Virus record (IMG/VR): IMGVR_UViG_3300014720_000138
Coordinates: 1-28,789 of that record
Length of the DNA: 28,789 nt
Reading direction: 5' to 3' (one strand)
Origin: a virus
The translations under genes were made by a program, and so were the position numbers. Below the pieces are notes generated by a model. It was given only the letters and a program-made list of their open reading frames with translations, made no database searches and was not told the DNA's origin. This document shows, one piece after another, positions 19,617-27,307 of this stretch (position 1 is the first letter of the stretch; every line of letters begins with the position of its first letter).

Positions 19617-19694
19617 ATGCAATACTGGACAAAAAACGGGTCTATCCCAAGCACTGAAACAGACAAAAATGAAAAATACTTTAGGAGTATTTGA
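19617..19694 (+). CDS. 25-residue peptide between fibre and chaperone genes
   Basis: Encodes MQYWTKNGSIPSTETDKNEK and five more residues. AGGA at 19607-19610 lies at good distance before ATG 19617, and its stop overlaps the next ATG (TGATG, 19692-19696). The Ser-Pro/Thr-Glu-Thr-Asp pattern looks like a fragment of a small fibre-associated protein. It could be a coupling peptide or a decayed gene. Support is limited to the ribosome binding site and the overlap. Confidence 0.42.
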   Translation: MQYWTKNGSIPSTETDKNEKYFRSI

Positions 19695-20140
19695 TGTACG
19701 CAAAAGTAGACAACAACATTGTTACAGAGGTTTTTAATTTAAAGGAAAAATATAACAACGTATCTTTCCCAAACTATGGTCCCAGTCAAGAATGGTTGGA
19801 AGAAAACAATTTGTATTCTGTAACAGTCTTTAAACAGCATGATAGAAATACAGAGAAATTGGTATCGTGTGAACCATATTTCGAAAACAATCAAGTATTT
19901 CTGGTAACAGTTCAACAATTAACCGAAGAAGAAATCAACAGTAAAAACGAATCTCAATGGGCAAATATCAGATCTACTAGAAACAATTTGCTTAAAGATT
20001 CCGACTGGACAGCATTGGTAGATGTTGATTTATCTGCTGAAAAGAAATCTGAATGGGCTATCTATAGACAAGCATTAAGAGACATAACAGCACAACAAAA
20101 TCCATTTGATATTACGTGGCCCACCGTTCCAAATAAATAA
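19694..20140 (+). CDS. Phage tail assembly chaperone-like protein
   Basis: A 148-residue acidic protein. It opens MYAKVDNNIVTEVFNL, and its C-terminal half has SQWANIRSTRNNLLKDSDWT, ending YRQALRDITAQQNPFDITWP. This is the family pattern 'R..RN.LL..(T/S)DWT ... K..W..YRQALRDI..Q..P..ITWP' of the phage tail fibre/tail assembly chaperone group (Phage_tail_APC). Such chaperones help fibres fold or assemble and are not in the virion. ATG 19694 follows AGGAG at 19683. It sits between the LamG fibre and the collagen-like fibre, its probable clients. Confidence 0.85.
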   Translation: MYAKVDNNIVTEVFNLKEKYNNVSFPNYGPSQEWLEENNLYSVTVFKQHDRNTEKLVSCEPYFENNQVFLVTVQQLTEEEINSKNESQWANIRSTRNNLLKDSDWTALVDVDLSAEKKSEWAIYRQALRDITAQQNPFDITWPTVPNK

Positions 20141-20144
20141 GTAA

Positions 20145-21386
20145 ATGAGAAGAATAAAAGTCAGTAGAGTAGTAGCCAATGTTACCAGCAACAATTATCT
20201 TGCTGTTTCCGAAAATACTATCTTTGGAGTCGCTCTTAATTCCAGTAATGTTACCGAGGGATCTAATCTTTACTTTACCAACGCCAGAGCCTATGCCAAT
20301 ACATTAGTTGCAATCAAGACTGGTAATGGTATCGCTTATAGTAATATAACAGGAAATATTACATTATCAGCTACAGGAGTTTTGGCAGAAAATTATGGTA
20401 ATACTACCCATCATGTAGGATTGGTGATAGATAGTACAGGTAGAATTACTTCTGCTAATTCTATTCCTTTAGCTGCAGGTCCTCAAGGAAACCAAGGTGA
20501 CCAAGGCGCACAGGGTGTCCAGGGCGCAGTTGGTGCACAGGGCAATCAAGGTGTCCAAGGTGCAGTTGGTGCACAGGGCGCAGTTGGTGCACAGGGCAAT
20601 CAAGGTGTCCAAGGCGCAGTTGGTGCACAGGGTAATCAAGGTGTCCAAGGTGCAGTTGGTGCACAGGGCGCAGTTGGTGCACAGGGCGCAGTTGGTGCAC
20701 AGGGCGCAGTTGGTGCACAGGGCGCAGTTGGTGCACAGGGCGCATCAGGTCCTCAAGGAAACCAAGGTGTCCAAGGCGCAGTTGGTGCACAGGGCGCAGT
20801 TGGTGCACAGGGTAATCAAGGTGTCCAAGGCGCAGTTGGTGCACAGGGCGCAACAGGACCACAGGGTAATCAAGGTGTCCAGGGTGCAACAGGTCCACAG
20901 GGTAATCAAGGTGTACAAGGTGCAACAGGTGCTCAAGGGGCACAGGGCGTCCAAGGCGCAACAGGTGTAGGTGTCCAAGGCGCTCAGGGTGTACAAGGTG
21001 CTTCTGGTTCGGGTGGTGGCGGAGCCTATTCAACTAAAACTAGTAATTACACGGCAGTAGCTTTCGATAATATCATCACTAATTCTTCTGGTGGTAGTTT
21101 CACTATAACATTACCAGCAACACCAAGTTCTGGTGATTCTATTACCATAGCAGATCAAGGTTATTGGGGAGACTATCCTGTAACTGTTGATAGAAATGGC
21201 AATACAATAGAGGGTCAAAGTGACAATTTATCTTTAGATTTTAGCGGTGTCAGTGTAACGTTAATCTACAGTGGTAGTACATGGCAGGTTGTTACTTCTT
21301 TGGGTAAACAAGGTGCCCAAGGTGCTACAGGTTCTACATTTACAACAGGAAAGGCAATAGCAATGTCTATTGTGTTCGGGGGATAA
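20145..21386 (+). CDS. Long collagen-like tail fibre protein
   Basis: A 413-residue protein. Residues 1-110 are beta-rich and similar to residues 55-115 of the fibre at 16684. Residues 112-290 hold about 60 Gly-X-Y triplets, mostly GAV-GAQ, GNQ-GVQ and GPQ-GNQ, ending with the same GATGVGVQG interruption as the 15743 fibre. Residues 295-400 are a beta head domain with SGGSFTITLPATPSSGDSIT, YWGDYPVTVDRNGNTIEGQS and SGSTWQVVTS, a pattern common in phage fibre tips. The shaft is more than twice the length of the 15743 fibre shaft. The tandem DNA repeats suggest changes in repeat number. Confidence 0.88.
   Translation: MRRIKVSRVVANVTSNNYLAVSENTIFGVALNSSNVTEGSNLYFTNARAYANTLVAIKTGNGIAYSNITGNITLSATGVLAENYGNTTHHVGLVIDSTGRITSANSIPLAAGPQGNQGDQGAQGVQGAVGAQGNQGVQGAVGAQGAVGAQGNQGVQGAVGAQGNQGVQGAVGAQGAVGAQGAVGAQGAVGAQGAVGAQGASGPQGNQGVQGAVGAQGAVGAQGNQGVQGAVGAQGATGPQGNQGVQGATGPQGNQGVQGATGAQGAQGVQGATGVGVQGAQGVQGASGSGGGGAYSTKTSNYTAVAFDNIITNSSGGSFTITLPATPSSGDSITIADQGYWGDYPVTVDRNGNTIEGQSDNLSLDFSGVSVTLIYSGSTWQVVTSLGKQGAQGATGSTFTTGKAIAMSIVFGG
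20476..21000 (+). repeat. Tandem 9-bp-based repeat encoding the collagen shaft
   Basis: Nine-base units (Gly-X-Y) run through the region. GCAGTTGGTGCACAG occurs 12 times between 20525 and 20850; five of these (20650-20733) follow each other every 18 bp with no change. This near-identity at DNA level, beyond what the protein requires, means recent duplication and scope for slippage or recombination. Confidence 0.9.
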
Positions 21387-21387
21387 T

Positions 21388-21744
21388 ATGGCAAGTCCTA
21401 ATATAGTTGGGGTGGTTAATATCACAGGAAATACAATAGTATCTAATGTAACTACTATATTTTCTAACGTAATTACTAATACTTCTACAAGTAATTCTAT
21501 TATAAAAATTAATAACTTGATTGTATCCAATTACTCCAATGCCTCCATTACTTCCACAGTTCAATTAAATAGAAGTGCTGCTAATTATTATTTTGCCGGA
21601 GCTATAACAATACCAGCAAATTCTACACTTGTAGTTATAGGTAAAGATACAGGTGTTTATCTTTTAGAAGGCGATGTTATTCAAGCTAATGTATCTGCTA
21701 ATGTATCAGCTTCTTTAATTGCGTCATTTGAAACCATAAGTTAA
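21388..21744 (+). CDS. Small beta-rich protein of adhesin cassette 1
   Basis: A 118-residue Ser/Thr/Asn/Val-rich beta protein (MASPNIVGVVNITGNTIVSN start). The segment VITNTSTSNSIIKINNLIVS and the SYDG/SNYSN-like motif are shared with the protein at 27308 (NTSTSNTIVKVNSLFLSNYD), and the same size class occurs at 23773. Each of the three precedes a glycine-rich adhesin gene by a TAATG overlap, so I take them as adaptors or co-proteins of those adhesins. GGGGGAT before the ATG is the ribosome binding site. No family name is known to me. Confidence 0.75.
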   Translation: MASPNIVGVVNITGNTIVSNVTTIFSNVITNTSTSNSIIKINNLIVSNYSNASITSTVQLNRSAANYYFAGAITIPANSTLVVIGKDTGVYLLEGDVIQANVSANVSASLIASFETIS

Positions 21745-23480
21745 TGAGACATAGATCTAATAAAGGAATTATAGGGCCCCAACAGCTGGTAACTTCCAGT
21801 AGTGCTGGAGGGATACATTCTATTTTAGATCATTTTTTAAACAAAGGTGCCGGAACTTGGCCTATTTACGGTGGCTACACCATCGTCCAAACCTTTACCG
21901 CTACGTCTACTTGGACTTGCCCTGCTGGTGTTACAGAGGTTGATTATTTGGTTGTGGCTGGTGGGGGTGGGGGTGGCTCTCGCCATGGAGGTGGCGGGGG
22001 AGCGGGGGGGATGAGATACGGTACTGGATTGGCGGTTAGCGCTGGGACTGACTACACAATCACCGTAGGTGGCGGCGGCGCAGGAAATACAAACACAGGT
22101 AGCGCCGGTGGTGGGGTAACAGGCGGCGATTCAATCTTCCTCTCTGTTACATCAAAAGGTGGCGGTGGTGGGGGTGGTGTTTCAGGATCTAGCCCCGGTC
22201 TCCCTGGTGGTTCTGGTGGTGGCGCTGGGTACAGTGGCCCTGGTGGATCTGCAATTGCAATAACTCCTGTTCCAGGGGAAATTTCAACTACACAAGGTAA
22301 TAATGGGGCAACTCTTGGCGCTGACACATTAGATGCGTCTGGTGGCGGCGGCGCTGGTAGTGCAGGATCGGCTAGACCGTCCTCTGGAATTGGTGGCAGT
22401 GGTGGAAACGGTTTAATAGGCCCATCATTCGCTTCATCTTATGGTGGAGCCGGTCCTGGTGGGTCACCTTCTACTGGGTATTACGCTGGCGGTGGAGGGG
22501 GCGGCGTATTTAACGTACCCAACAATGGCGGTCCTGGTGGCATAGGTGGCGGTGGAAAAGGTGCTGCTAATGTTACTGCTGGGTCAGCAGGTACAAACAC
22601 ATCCGGTGGCGGCGGGGGCGGTGGCAGTGGTGCTGCTGGTGGTTATAACGGCGGCTCCGGCATTGTTATCCTCAAGTACACCGTAGCAAGTCAAACCGTA
22701 TTTACGTTCAAAGGCACTACCACTTGGAAATGCCCCGCAGGTGTAACCAGCGTGGATTATCTTGTGGTTGGTGGGGGCGGCGGCAGTGGAAGCCCCGTCG
22801 ATGGAACAAACCAAAATCCAACAGGAGGCGGTGGTGCAGGTGGCTTCCGCACCGGAACCGCATTGAGCGTTACTGGTGGAACAGAGTACGCTATCACTGT
22901 TGGAGCGGGGGGTACTGCTGGAACAACAGGAAATTCCGGTAATGCGGGTTCTAATTCGGTGTTTAGCATCATTACATCTACGGGCGGTGGCGGGGGTGAA
23001 GGTGGCGTTTCAGGCGCTGGTAATGGCGGTTCTGGTGGCGGTGGTAGCGGATCAGTAAACTCTGGAGGCACTAGACCGGGAGGGAGCGGTAACACTCCAT
23101 CAGTAAGCCCCTCGCAGGGGAGTAATGGCGGCACCGGTATCGGCGCTGGAAACCCAGGAACTGCAACAGATAGAGGGGGTGGTGGTGGCGGTGGCGCTTC
23201 TGCTGTTGGTGCTAATGGAGCTTTAGGCATCGGAGGAAATGGCGGAGCTGGTACTTCGTCTAGCATTTCTGGTTCTCCCGTTACTTATGCTGGCGGAGGT
23301 GGCGGGGCAGGTGGAACTGCAGGTACCGGTGGCGCTGGAGGTGGTGCAACAGCAGGTGCGTCTTCAACTCCTTCAGCAGGAACTGTTAACACAGGCGGTG
23401 GTGGTGGTGGCTGTCGTGCCACGCCGGGAACAGGCTCTGCAGGCGGTTCCGGTATCGTCATCATAAAAATAAATCAATAA
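21744..23480 (+). CDS. Glycine-rich adhesin 1, two repeated domains
   Basis: A 578-residue protein. A unique 45-residue start is followed by two domains. Each opens 'xTFTATSTWTCPAGVT-x-VDYLVVAGGGGGG', runs through polyglycine segments, and closes 'GGSGIVI(L/I)K'. The second begins QTVFTFKGTTTWKCPAGVTS. This is the glycine-rich domain of phage adhesins; in T4-like gp38-type adhesins such segments stack as polyglycine-II sandwiches with variable loops at the tip for receptor binding (inference by analogy). It is translated by TAATG coupling with the small protein before it. Highly G-rich coding strand. Confidence 0.88.
   Translation: MRHRSNKGIIGPQQLVTSSSAGGIHSILDHFLNKGAGTWPIYGGYTIVQTFTATSTWTCPAGVTEVDYLVVAGGGGGGSRHGGGGGAGGMRYGTGLAVSAGTDYTITVGGGGAGNTNTGSAGGGVTGGDSIFLSVTSKGGGGGGGVSGSSPGLPGGSGGGAGYSGPGGSAIAITPVPGEISTTQGNNGATLGADTLDASGGGGAGSAGSARPSSGIGGSGGNGLIGPSFASSYGGAGPGGSPSTGYYAGGGGGGVFNVPNNGGPGGIGGGGKGAANVTAGSAGTNTSGGGGGGGSGAAGGYNGGSGIVILKYTVASQTVFTFKGTTTWKCPAGVTSVDYLVVGGGGGSGSPVDGTNQNPTGGGGAGGFRTGTALSVTGGTEYAITVGAGGTAGTTGNSGNAGSNSVFSIITSTGGGGGEGGVSGAGNGGSGGGGSGSVNSGGTRPGGSGNTPSVSPSQGSNGGTGIGAGNPGTATDRGGGGGGGASAVGANGALGIGGNGGAGTSSSISGSPVTYAGGGGGAGGTAGTGGAGGGATAGASSTPSAGTVNTGGGGGGCRATPGTGSAGGSGIVIIKINQ
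22698..22752 (+). repeat. Domain-seam repeat, copy 1
   Basis: A 55-bp stretch encoding the start of the second glycine-rich domain. It matches copies at 25014-25068 and 28699-28753 at 53 of 55 bases, while the flanking glycine-rich DNA differs. This suits recombination between adhesin genes at conserved seams. Confidence 0.85.
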
Positions 23481-23488
23481 GAGGGTCT

Positions 23489-23539
23489 ATGACAACTAAG
23501 GTTTTCATTAGTTATGTAATTACACATTCAAGAAATTAA
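23489..23539 (+). other. 16-codon frame after adhesin 1, possibly a gene remnant
   Basis: MTTKVFISYVITHSRN, with GAGGG at 23481 as a good ribosome binding site. Its first codons look like the start of the small beta protein at 23773 (MTTVYKV), so it may be a relic of a lost cassette or a short translated spacer. I would not call it a real gene without data. Confidence 0.25.
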
Positions 23540-23541
23540 AT

Positions 23542-23549
23542 AATAAATA
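23542..23549 (+). promoter_or_regulatory. Possible T4-type late promoter (AATAAATA)
   Basis: A NATAAATA match four bases before the ATG of the 23554 gene, in a short gene-free gap between adhesin 1 and the next genes. The spacing would give an almost leaderless message. Weak evidence. Confidence 0.3.
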
Positions 23550-23553
23550 ACAG

Positions 23554-23763
23554 ATGCCTATATCGTTAAAATCAATAGCACAAGCAAATCTTGAGAACGT
23601 AACCATCTCTGATACTGCACCTACTCCATTCCCTCAAGGTATTTTTTGGTTAGATAGCTCCTATTTAGATTTATACGTAGCATATAGTAATGTTTGGGTT
23701 ATGGTTGGTACCAGCGGACAAGCACCCGAACAACTTAATCCATTTTTGTTGTCTGGTATGTAA
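23554..23763 (+). CDS. Small structural-type protein, 69 residues
   Basis: A 69-residue protein (MPISLKSIAQANLENVTISD start) with a segment PQGIFWLDSSYLDLYVAYSN followed by VWVMVG. The pattern 'P-x-G-x-x-W-x-D-x-x-x-x-x-L-Y-x-x-x-x-x-x-W' is seen in short repeat modules of phage tail and fibre proteins that decorate or cap the fibre. No ribosome binding site is visible; the gene lies between adhesin 1 and the second cassette. Comparable in kind to the protein at 27130. Confidence 0.68.
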   Translation: MPISLKSIAQANLENVTISDTAPTPFPQGIFWLDSSYLDLYVAYSNVWVMVGTSGQAPEQLNPFLLSGM

Positions 23764-23772
23764 GGAACAATT

Positions 23773-24111
23773 ATGACAACGGTCTATAAAGTTTTAGCTC
23801 AGTCTATTCCAACACAGAATACGTTAACTACTGTGTACAGCGTACCAAATGGAAATACCGCAGTTATTTCTACATTATCTGTTTGCAATCAATCTAATGT
23901 TAATAATGCTTCGTACAGAATAGCTATTCAAAAGAATAATGCAGCAATTTCGTCTAACGCATATATTGTTTTCGATGCATCAGTAGCAACTTTAGATACA
24001 GCATTTTTGACATTGGGTATTACAATGGGTAGTAATGATGTCCTGAGTGCAAATATTACATCAGGAAATTCTAACGTATCTATTAATGTATTTGGGTCGG
24101 AGATTTTTTAA
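23773..24111 (+). CDS. Small beta-rich protein of adhesin cassette 2
   Basis: A 112-residue beta-rich protein (MTTVYKVLAQSIPTQNTLTT start) with 'SVPNGNTAVISTLSVCNQSN', 'NASYRIAIQKN' and 'ISSNAYIVFD'. The layout of strands with short Asn/Ser turns matches the 118- and 119-residue proteins at 21388 and 27308, and it precedes a glycine-rich adhesin by a TAATG overlap exactly as they do. The sequence has diverged more than the other two. AAGGA is the ribosome binding site. Confidence 0.75.
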   Translation: MTTVYKVLAQSIPTQNTLTTVYSVPNGNTAVISTLSVCNQSNVNNASYRIAIQKNNAAISSNAYIVFDASVATLDTAFLTLGITMGSNDVLSANITSGNSNVSINVFGSEIF

Positions 24112-25760
24112 TGGCTCTGGCATTTGCCTCTTCTATTAATAAAAGAAGAACTATTTCACAGGTATTCAAAAGATTTATTTCTGGTTATTCTATAGTCCAA
24201 ACCTTTACTGCTACGTCTACTTGGACATGCCCTACTGGTGTTACTAGTGTTGAGTATTTGGTTGTGGCTGGTGGTGGTAGCGGAGGAAGAAACAATAACG
24301 GTGCTGGTGGGGGGGCTGGCGGGTATAGAACTGGAACTGGATTAAGTGTGGCCGCAGGAAATGATTACACCATTACCGTTGGTGGCGGTGGTGCAGCTTT
24401 AACTGGTGCTGGGGCCGGTAATAATGGAAGTGATTCTTATATCCAATCAACAGCCTCTCCTCATATAACTGCAAATCCTTCTGCTCCAGGAAATCCATAC
24501 GCAAATGCTTTTGTAGCATTTGGCGGCGGTGGTGGGGGTGGTACAGGTAGCTTAGGTGGCAAGAATGGTGGTTGTGGTGGTGGTGGGGCTGGTAGCGGAT
24601 CACCTGCTCCTGGTGGAACAGGAAATACGCCATCAACTTCACCAAGTCAAGGTAATAATGGTGGTGCTGGACTAGATGGCACTGGTGCTGGTGGTGGTGG
24701 TGGGGCTGGTGGGAATGGTACTGCTGGTGGTAATCCAGGTGGTGGTGGCGGTGTCGGTATACAAGGCCCATCTTTTGCGTCATCGTATGGTGGCTCTGGG
24801 CCTGGAGGATCTCCTTCAACAGGTTATTTTTCTGGTGGCGGCGCAGGTAATGGCCCTGCTGGTAACACAGCAGGTTATGGTGGCGGTGGAGCCACAAGCA
24901 CTAATGGAACCACTAATAGCGGTGGAGGCGGGGGCGGGTGGAATGGGTCTGGTAATTCAGGAGCAGGCGGCTCCGGCATTGTTATTCTCAAGTACACCGT
25001 AGCAACTCAAACCGTATTTACGTTCAAAGGCACTACCACTTGGACTTGCCCCGCAGGTGTAACCAGCGTTGACTATCTTGTAGTGGCTGGTGGCGGTGGT
25101 GGTGGAACTGGAGGCGGTCGTGGAGGTGGTGGCGGTGCTGGTGGTTATAGAACTGGCACAGCATTATCTGTAACAGCCGGCACTGATTACACCGTAACTG
25201 TTGGTGGTGGTGGTAATGGTGGAAATGTCGGCAGTAATTCGGTATTTAGCACCATTACATCCGCTGGTGGAGGTAACGGCGGAGGCGGCCCTTCATCACA
25301 AACCGGTGCAAACGGAGGTTCTGGAGGCGGTGGAGGTGCATTGGGTTCGCAACCAGCTAGCACTGGCGGGTCTGGAAACACTCCTTCCACGAGTCCTTCG
25401 CAAGGATCAAACGGTGGCGGCGGTACTGGATCGCCATCTTTTTATACTGGTGGCGGAGGCGGTGCTGGTGGTGTTGGTGGAACTGGCGCAGCTCCATCAT
25501 CTGGAAACGGCGGTAACGGCACTGCTTCAAGTATTAGCGGTTCGTCTGTAACTTATGCCGGTGGTGGCGGTGGTTCTATGGATCCATCAGGTGCAGGCAC
25601 AGGTGGTACAGGTGGTGGCGGTAATGGTGATAATGGATCAAGTAATACAGGATTAACGGCAGGCACAACTAACACAGGCGGTGGGGGTGGAGGTTCAATT
25701 GCTCCTGGAACGGGAGCAAATGGCGGCTCCGGTATCGTAATCATAAAAATAAATCAATAA
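24111..25760 (+). CDS. Glycine-rich adhesin 2, two repeated domains
   Basis: A 549-residue protein. The N-terminus (MALAFASSINKRRTISQVFK) differs from adhesin 1; then come two glycine-rich domains with the same openings (TFTATSTWTCPTGVTSVEYL and TVFTFKGTTTWTCPAGVTSV), polyglycine bodies and the same end (GIVIIKINQ). The bodies differ strongly from adhesin 1 in the loops, as expected for receptor-binding variation. The 3' end shares ATCATAAAAATAAATCAATAA-like sequence with adhesin 1, so the two genes are recent duplicates or exchange DNA. Confidence 0.88.
   Translation: MALAFASSINKRRTISQVFKRFISGYSIVQTFTATSTWTCPTGVTSVEYLVVAGGGSGGRNNNGAGGGAGGYRTGTGLSVAAGNDYTITVGGGGAALTGAGAGNNGSDSYIQSTASPHITANPSAPGNPYANAFVAFGGGGGGGTGSLGGKNGGCGGGGAGSGSPAPGGTGNTPSTSPSQGNNGGAGLDGTGAGGGGGAGGNGTAGGNPGGGGGVGIQGPSFASSYGGSGPGGSPSTGYFSGGGAGNGPAGNTAGYGGGGATSTNGTTNSGGGGGGWNGSGNSGAGGSGIVILKYTVATQTVFTFKGTTTWTCPAGVTSVDYLVVAGGGGGGTGGGRGGGGGAGGYRTGTALSVTAGTDYTVTVGGGGNGGNVGSNSVFSTITSAGGGNGGGGPSSQTGANGGSGGGGGALGSQPASTGGSGNTPSTSPSQGSNGGGGTGSPSFYTGGGGGAGGVGGTGAAPSSGNGGNGTASSISGSSVTYAGGGGGSMDPSGAGTGGTGGGGNGDNGSSNTGLTAGTTNTGGGGGGSIAPGTGANGGSGIVIIKINQ
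25014..25068 (+). repeat. Domain-seam repeat, copy 2
   Basis: The 55-bp seam starting GTATTTACGTTCAAAGG, identical in all bases to copy 3 at 28699-28753. It marks the start of domain 2 of the second glycine-rich adhesin. Confidence 0.85.
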
Positions 25761-25778
25761 ATTTACTATGGAGATACA

Positions 25779-26066
25779 ATGAAAAAGAAAACAAAACAAT
25801 CTAAAGAACAATCTGAATTAAAAATTTATCGGCTAATGGGAATAGATACAGCAATGCATCTATTAAGACCAGGAGCCAAATGGGAAATATCAAACAACGT
25901 CTTTACTCGGTGGGAAGATTCGAGACCTTGTCCAACGATAGAAGAAGTTTATGCAACAATAGAAAAGATAAAACAGTTTGAAGAAAGTATTGATACAATT
26001 TATCTACCAGAACAGCTCAAACAAATGGGCATTGAGCAAAAACAATTAGAAGAGGCATTAAAGTGA
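25779..26066 (+). CDS. Small fibre-region protein with RPGA-W motif, 95 residues
   Basis: A 95-residue protein. After a Lys/Gln-rich start comes LLRPGAKWEISNNVFTRWED, then CPTIEEVYATIEKI. The pattern 'LRPGAxWxxxxxxxxxxW ... PTxEEVxAxIxxL' is familiar from small proteins next to fibre genes in many aquatic phages; they are often called fibre chaperone or XkdW-like without proof. GGAG before the ATG is the ribosome binding site. The GTGA overlap with the following 2OG oxygenase points to shared expression. Confidence 0.75.
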   Translation: MKKKTKQSKEQSELKIYRLMGIDTAMHLLRPGAKWEISNNVFTRWEDSRPCPTIEEVYATIEKIKQFEESIDTIYLPEQLKQMGIEQKQLEEALK

Positions 26067-26722
26067 GTGATGAAATTATTACACCTATTAGCAGTAATGT
26101 TTTTAAGTTTCCGGGTAAAGCAGTAATTCATAATTTATTTCCAACTCCAGTGGGTTGCTATACTGTAGAACACAAGTTGACCAAAAAAGAATTAAATTTT
26201 CTTTTGAATCAACCTCAAAGAAACAATATGGGTAACACCACAAGTGTTGATAATAAAATTCTAAATAATAAAGAGCTAAGCACGTTTAAAAAAGCATTAG
26301 AACTAAAACTTAGTATGTATTTTAATGAGGTATACAATCCAAAATATGAAGTTAATTTGAGAATTACTCAATCCTGGGTTAACTATACAAAACAAGGACA
26401 GTATCATCACAAGCACAGACATCCAAATTCATTTGTATCTGGTGTATACTACATAGAAACATCTGACACAGATAAAATTTATTTTTATAATAAAGAACCA
26501 GCAAACAATATTAAAATGCCCCCTGTAATGTGGAACACTTGGAACAGTGAATCATGGTGGTTCGAGGCAACAAAGGGTGATTTGTTTTTATTTCCATCTA
26601 CCTTAGAGCACATGGTGGAAACAGTTAATGCAGAAAACACAAGAATTTCTTTATCCTTTAATACTTTTCCAGTAGGAATAGTAGGTGAAGAAAAAGATTT
26701 AACTTTATTAGAACTTACTTAA
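26063..26722 (+). CDS. 2OG-Fe(II) oxygenase family protein in the fibre block
   Basis: A 219-residue protein of the 2OG-FeII_Oxy_5 type. The signature ITQSWVNYTKQGQYHHKHRH (101-120) followed by PNSFVSGVYYIET gives the histidines near 116-120. LFLFPSTLEHMVETVN supplies H183, and R194 in TRISLSFNTFP is the likely 2-oxoglutarate contact. The exact ligand pair (H116/H118/H120) cannot be settled from one sequence. The start is GTG 26063, four bases overlapping the previous stop (GTGA). It differs from the PKHD enzyme at 4527. Hydroxylation of a fibre or of the host surface is inference; relatives in cyanophages have no known substrate. Confidence 0.88.
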   Translation: MSDEIITPISSNVFKFPGKAVIHNLFPTPVGCYTVEHKLTKKELNFLLNQPQRNNMGNTTSVDNKILNNKELSTFKKALELKLSMYFNEVYNPKYEVNLRITQSWVNYTKQGQYHHKHRHPNSFVSGVYYIETSDTDKIYFYNKEPANNIKMPPVMWNTWNSESWWFEATKGDLFLFPSTLEHMVETVNAENTRISLSFNTFPVGIVGEEKDLTLLELT

Positions 26723-26728
26723 TAAATA
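26721..26728 (+). promoter_or_regulatory. Possible T4-type late promoter (AATAAATA)
   Basis: A NATAAATA match over the stop of the oxygenase gene and 20 bases before ATG 26748. With GAGG in between, this is the best-spaced of the late-promoter candidates. Confidence 0.42.
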
Positions 26729-26747
26729 CTTTTATTTGAGGCAAAAT

Positions 26748-27128
26748 ATGGCACATTTCGCTAAAATAGACGAGAATAGCGTAGTTACTTCTGTTGTCGT
26801 AGTAGAAAATAAAGATACATCAGATGCAGCAGGTGTTGAAAAGGAACACATTGGTGCAGCTCATCTTGAGAAAATTCTCGGTGGTACTTGGAAACAAACA
26901 AGTTACAATGCCAATTTTAGAAAAAATTATGCTGGTATTGGGTACACATTCGATGCTCAACGTAATGCTTTTATTCCACCCAAACCATTTAATAGTTGGG
27001 TATTAGTAGAAGAAACATGCCAGTGGAAAGCACCTGTAGATATGCCTGGTGATGCTGGAACAGGCGATCCTCCAAAGATGTATTCTTGGGACGAGAATGT
27101 TGTTAATTGGGTATTGGTAACTAACTAA
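26748..27128 (+). CDS. Conserved phage structural-type protein, [10 protein letters not shown] family
   Basis: A 126-residue protein ([20 protein letters not shown] start), then [20 protein letters not shown], then [20 protein letters not shown] and ETCQWKAP. This set of motifs is one of the most common in cyanophages and other aquatic T4-like phages; the proteins are found near fibre or structural genes and are called hypothetical or structural. GAGG at 26737 selects ATG 26748. It is probably beta-rich and may bind or cap the fibres. Confidence 0.9.
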   Translation: MAHFAKIDENSVVTSVVVVENKDTSDAAGVEKEHIGAAHLEKILGGTWKQTSYNANFRKNYAGIGYTFDAQRNAFIPPKPFNSWVLVEETCQWKAPVDMPGDAGTGDPPKMYSWDENVVNWVLVTN

Positions 27129-27129
27129 A

Positions 27130-27303
27130 ATGGCCATTTCCTTTCCATCAAGTCCAATTACAGGACAGACATTTACTGCAGGTGGAAAACTTTGGATTTA
27201 TAATGGTGTTGGTTGGCTTGGGGCAAACACGCTATCAACAGTTACAGTAGACACCACTACAATTAAGAAATTAGATTACGGTTTAAATATTTTATTGGAT
27301 TAA
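27130..27303 (+). CDS. Small tail-type protein, 57 residues
   Basis: A 57-residue protein ([20 protein letters not shown], then [11 protein letters not shown]). The short module 'FPxSPxxGQTFTxxGKxWxYNGxGWxG' is a well-known repeat in phage tail and fibre proteins, here as an independent gene. It begins two bases after the preceding stop. Its small size is the reason it is easily missed. Likely a fibre-associated or capping element. Confidence 0.72.
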   Translation: MAISFPSSPITGQTFTAGGKLWIYNGVGWLGANTLSTVTVDTTTIKKLDYGLNILLD

Positions 27304-27307
27304 AAAA

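Noticed and set aside
20476-21000. CRISPR-like regular repeats
   Set aside because: There are no spacers, the units are nine bases in a continuous coding frame, and no cas genes are present.
20461-21033. Long frames in other registers over the second collagen shaft
   Set aside because: Tandem nine-base repeats keep several frames open. The products are repetitive and start inside the fibre gene.
22052-23266. Proline-rich antisense frames over the adhesin genes
   Set aside because: Complement of glycine codons; a composition artefact without start signals.
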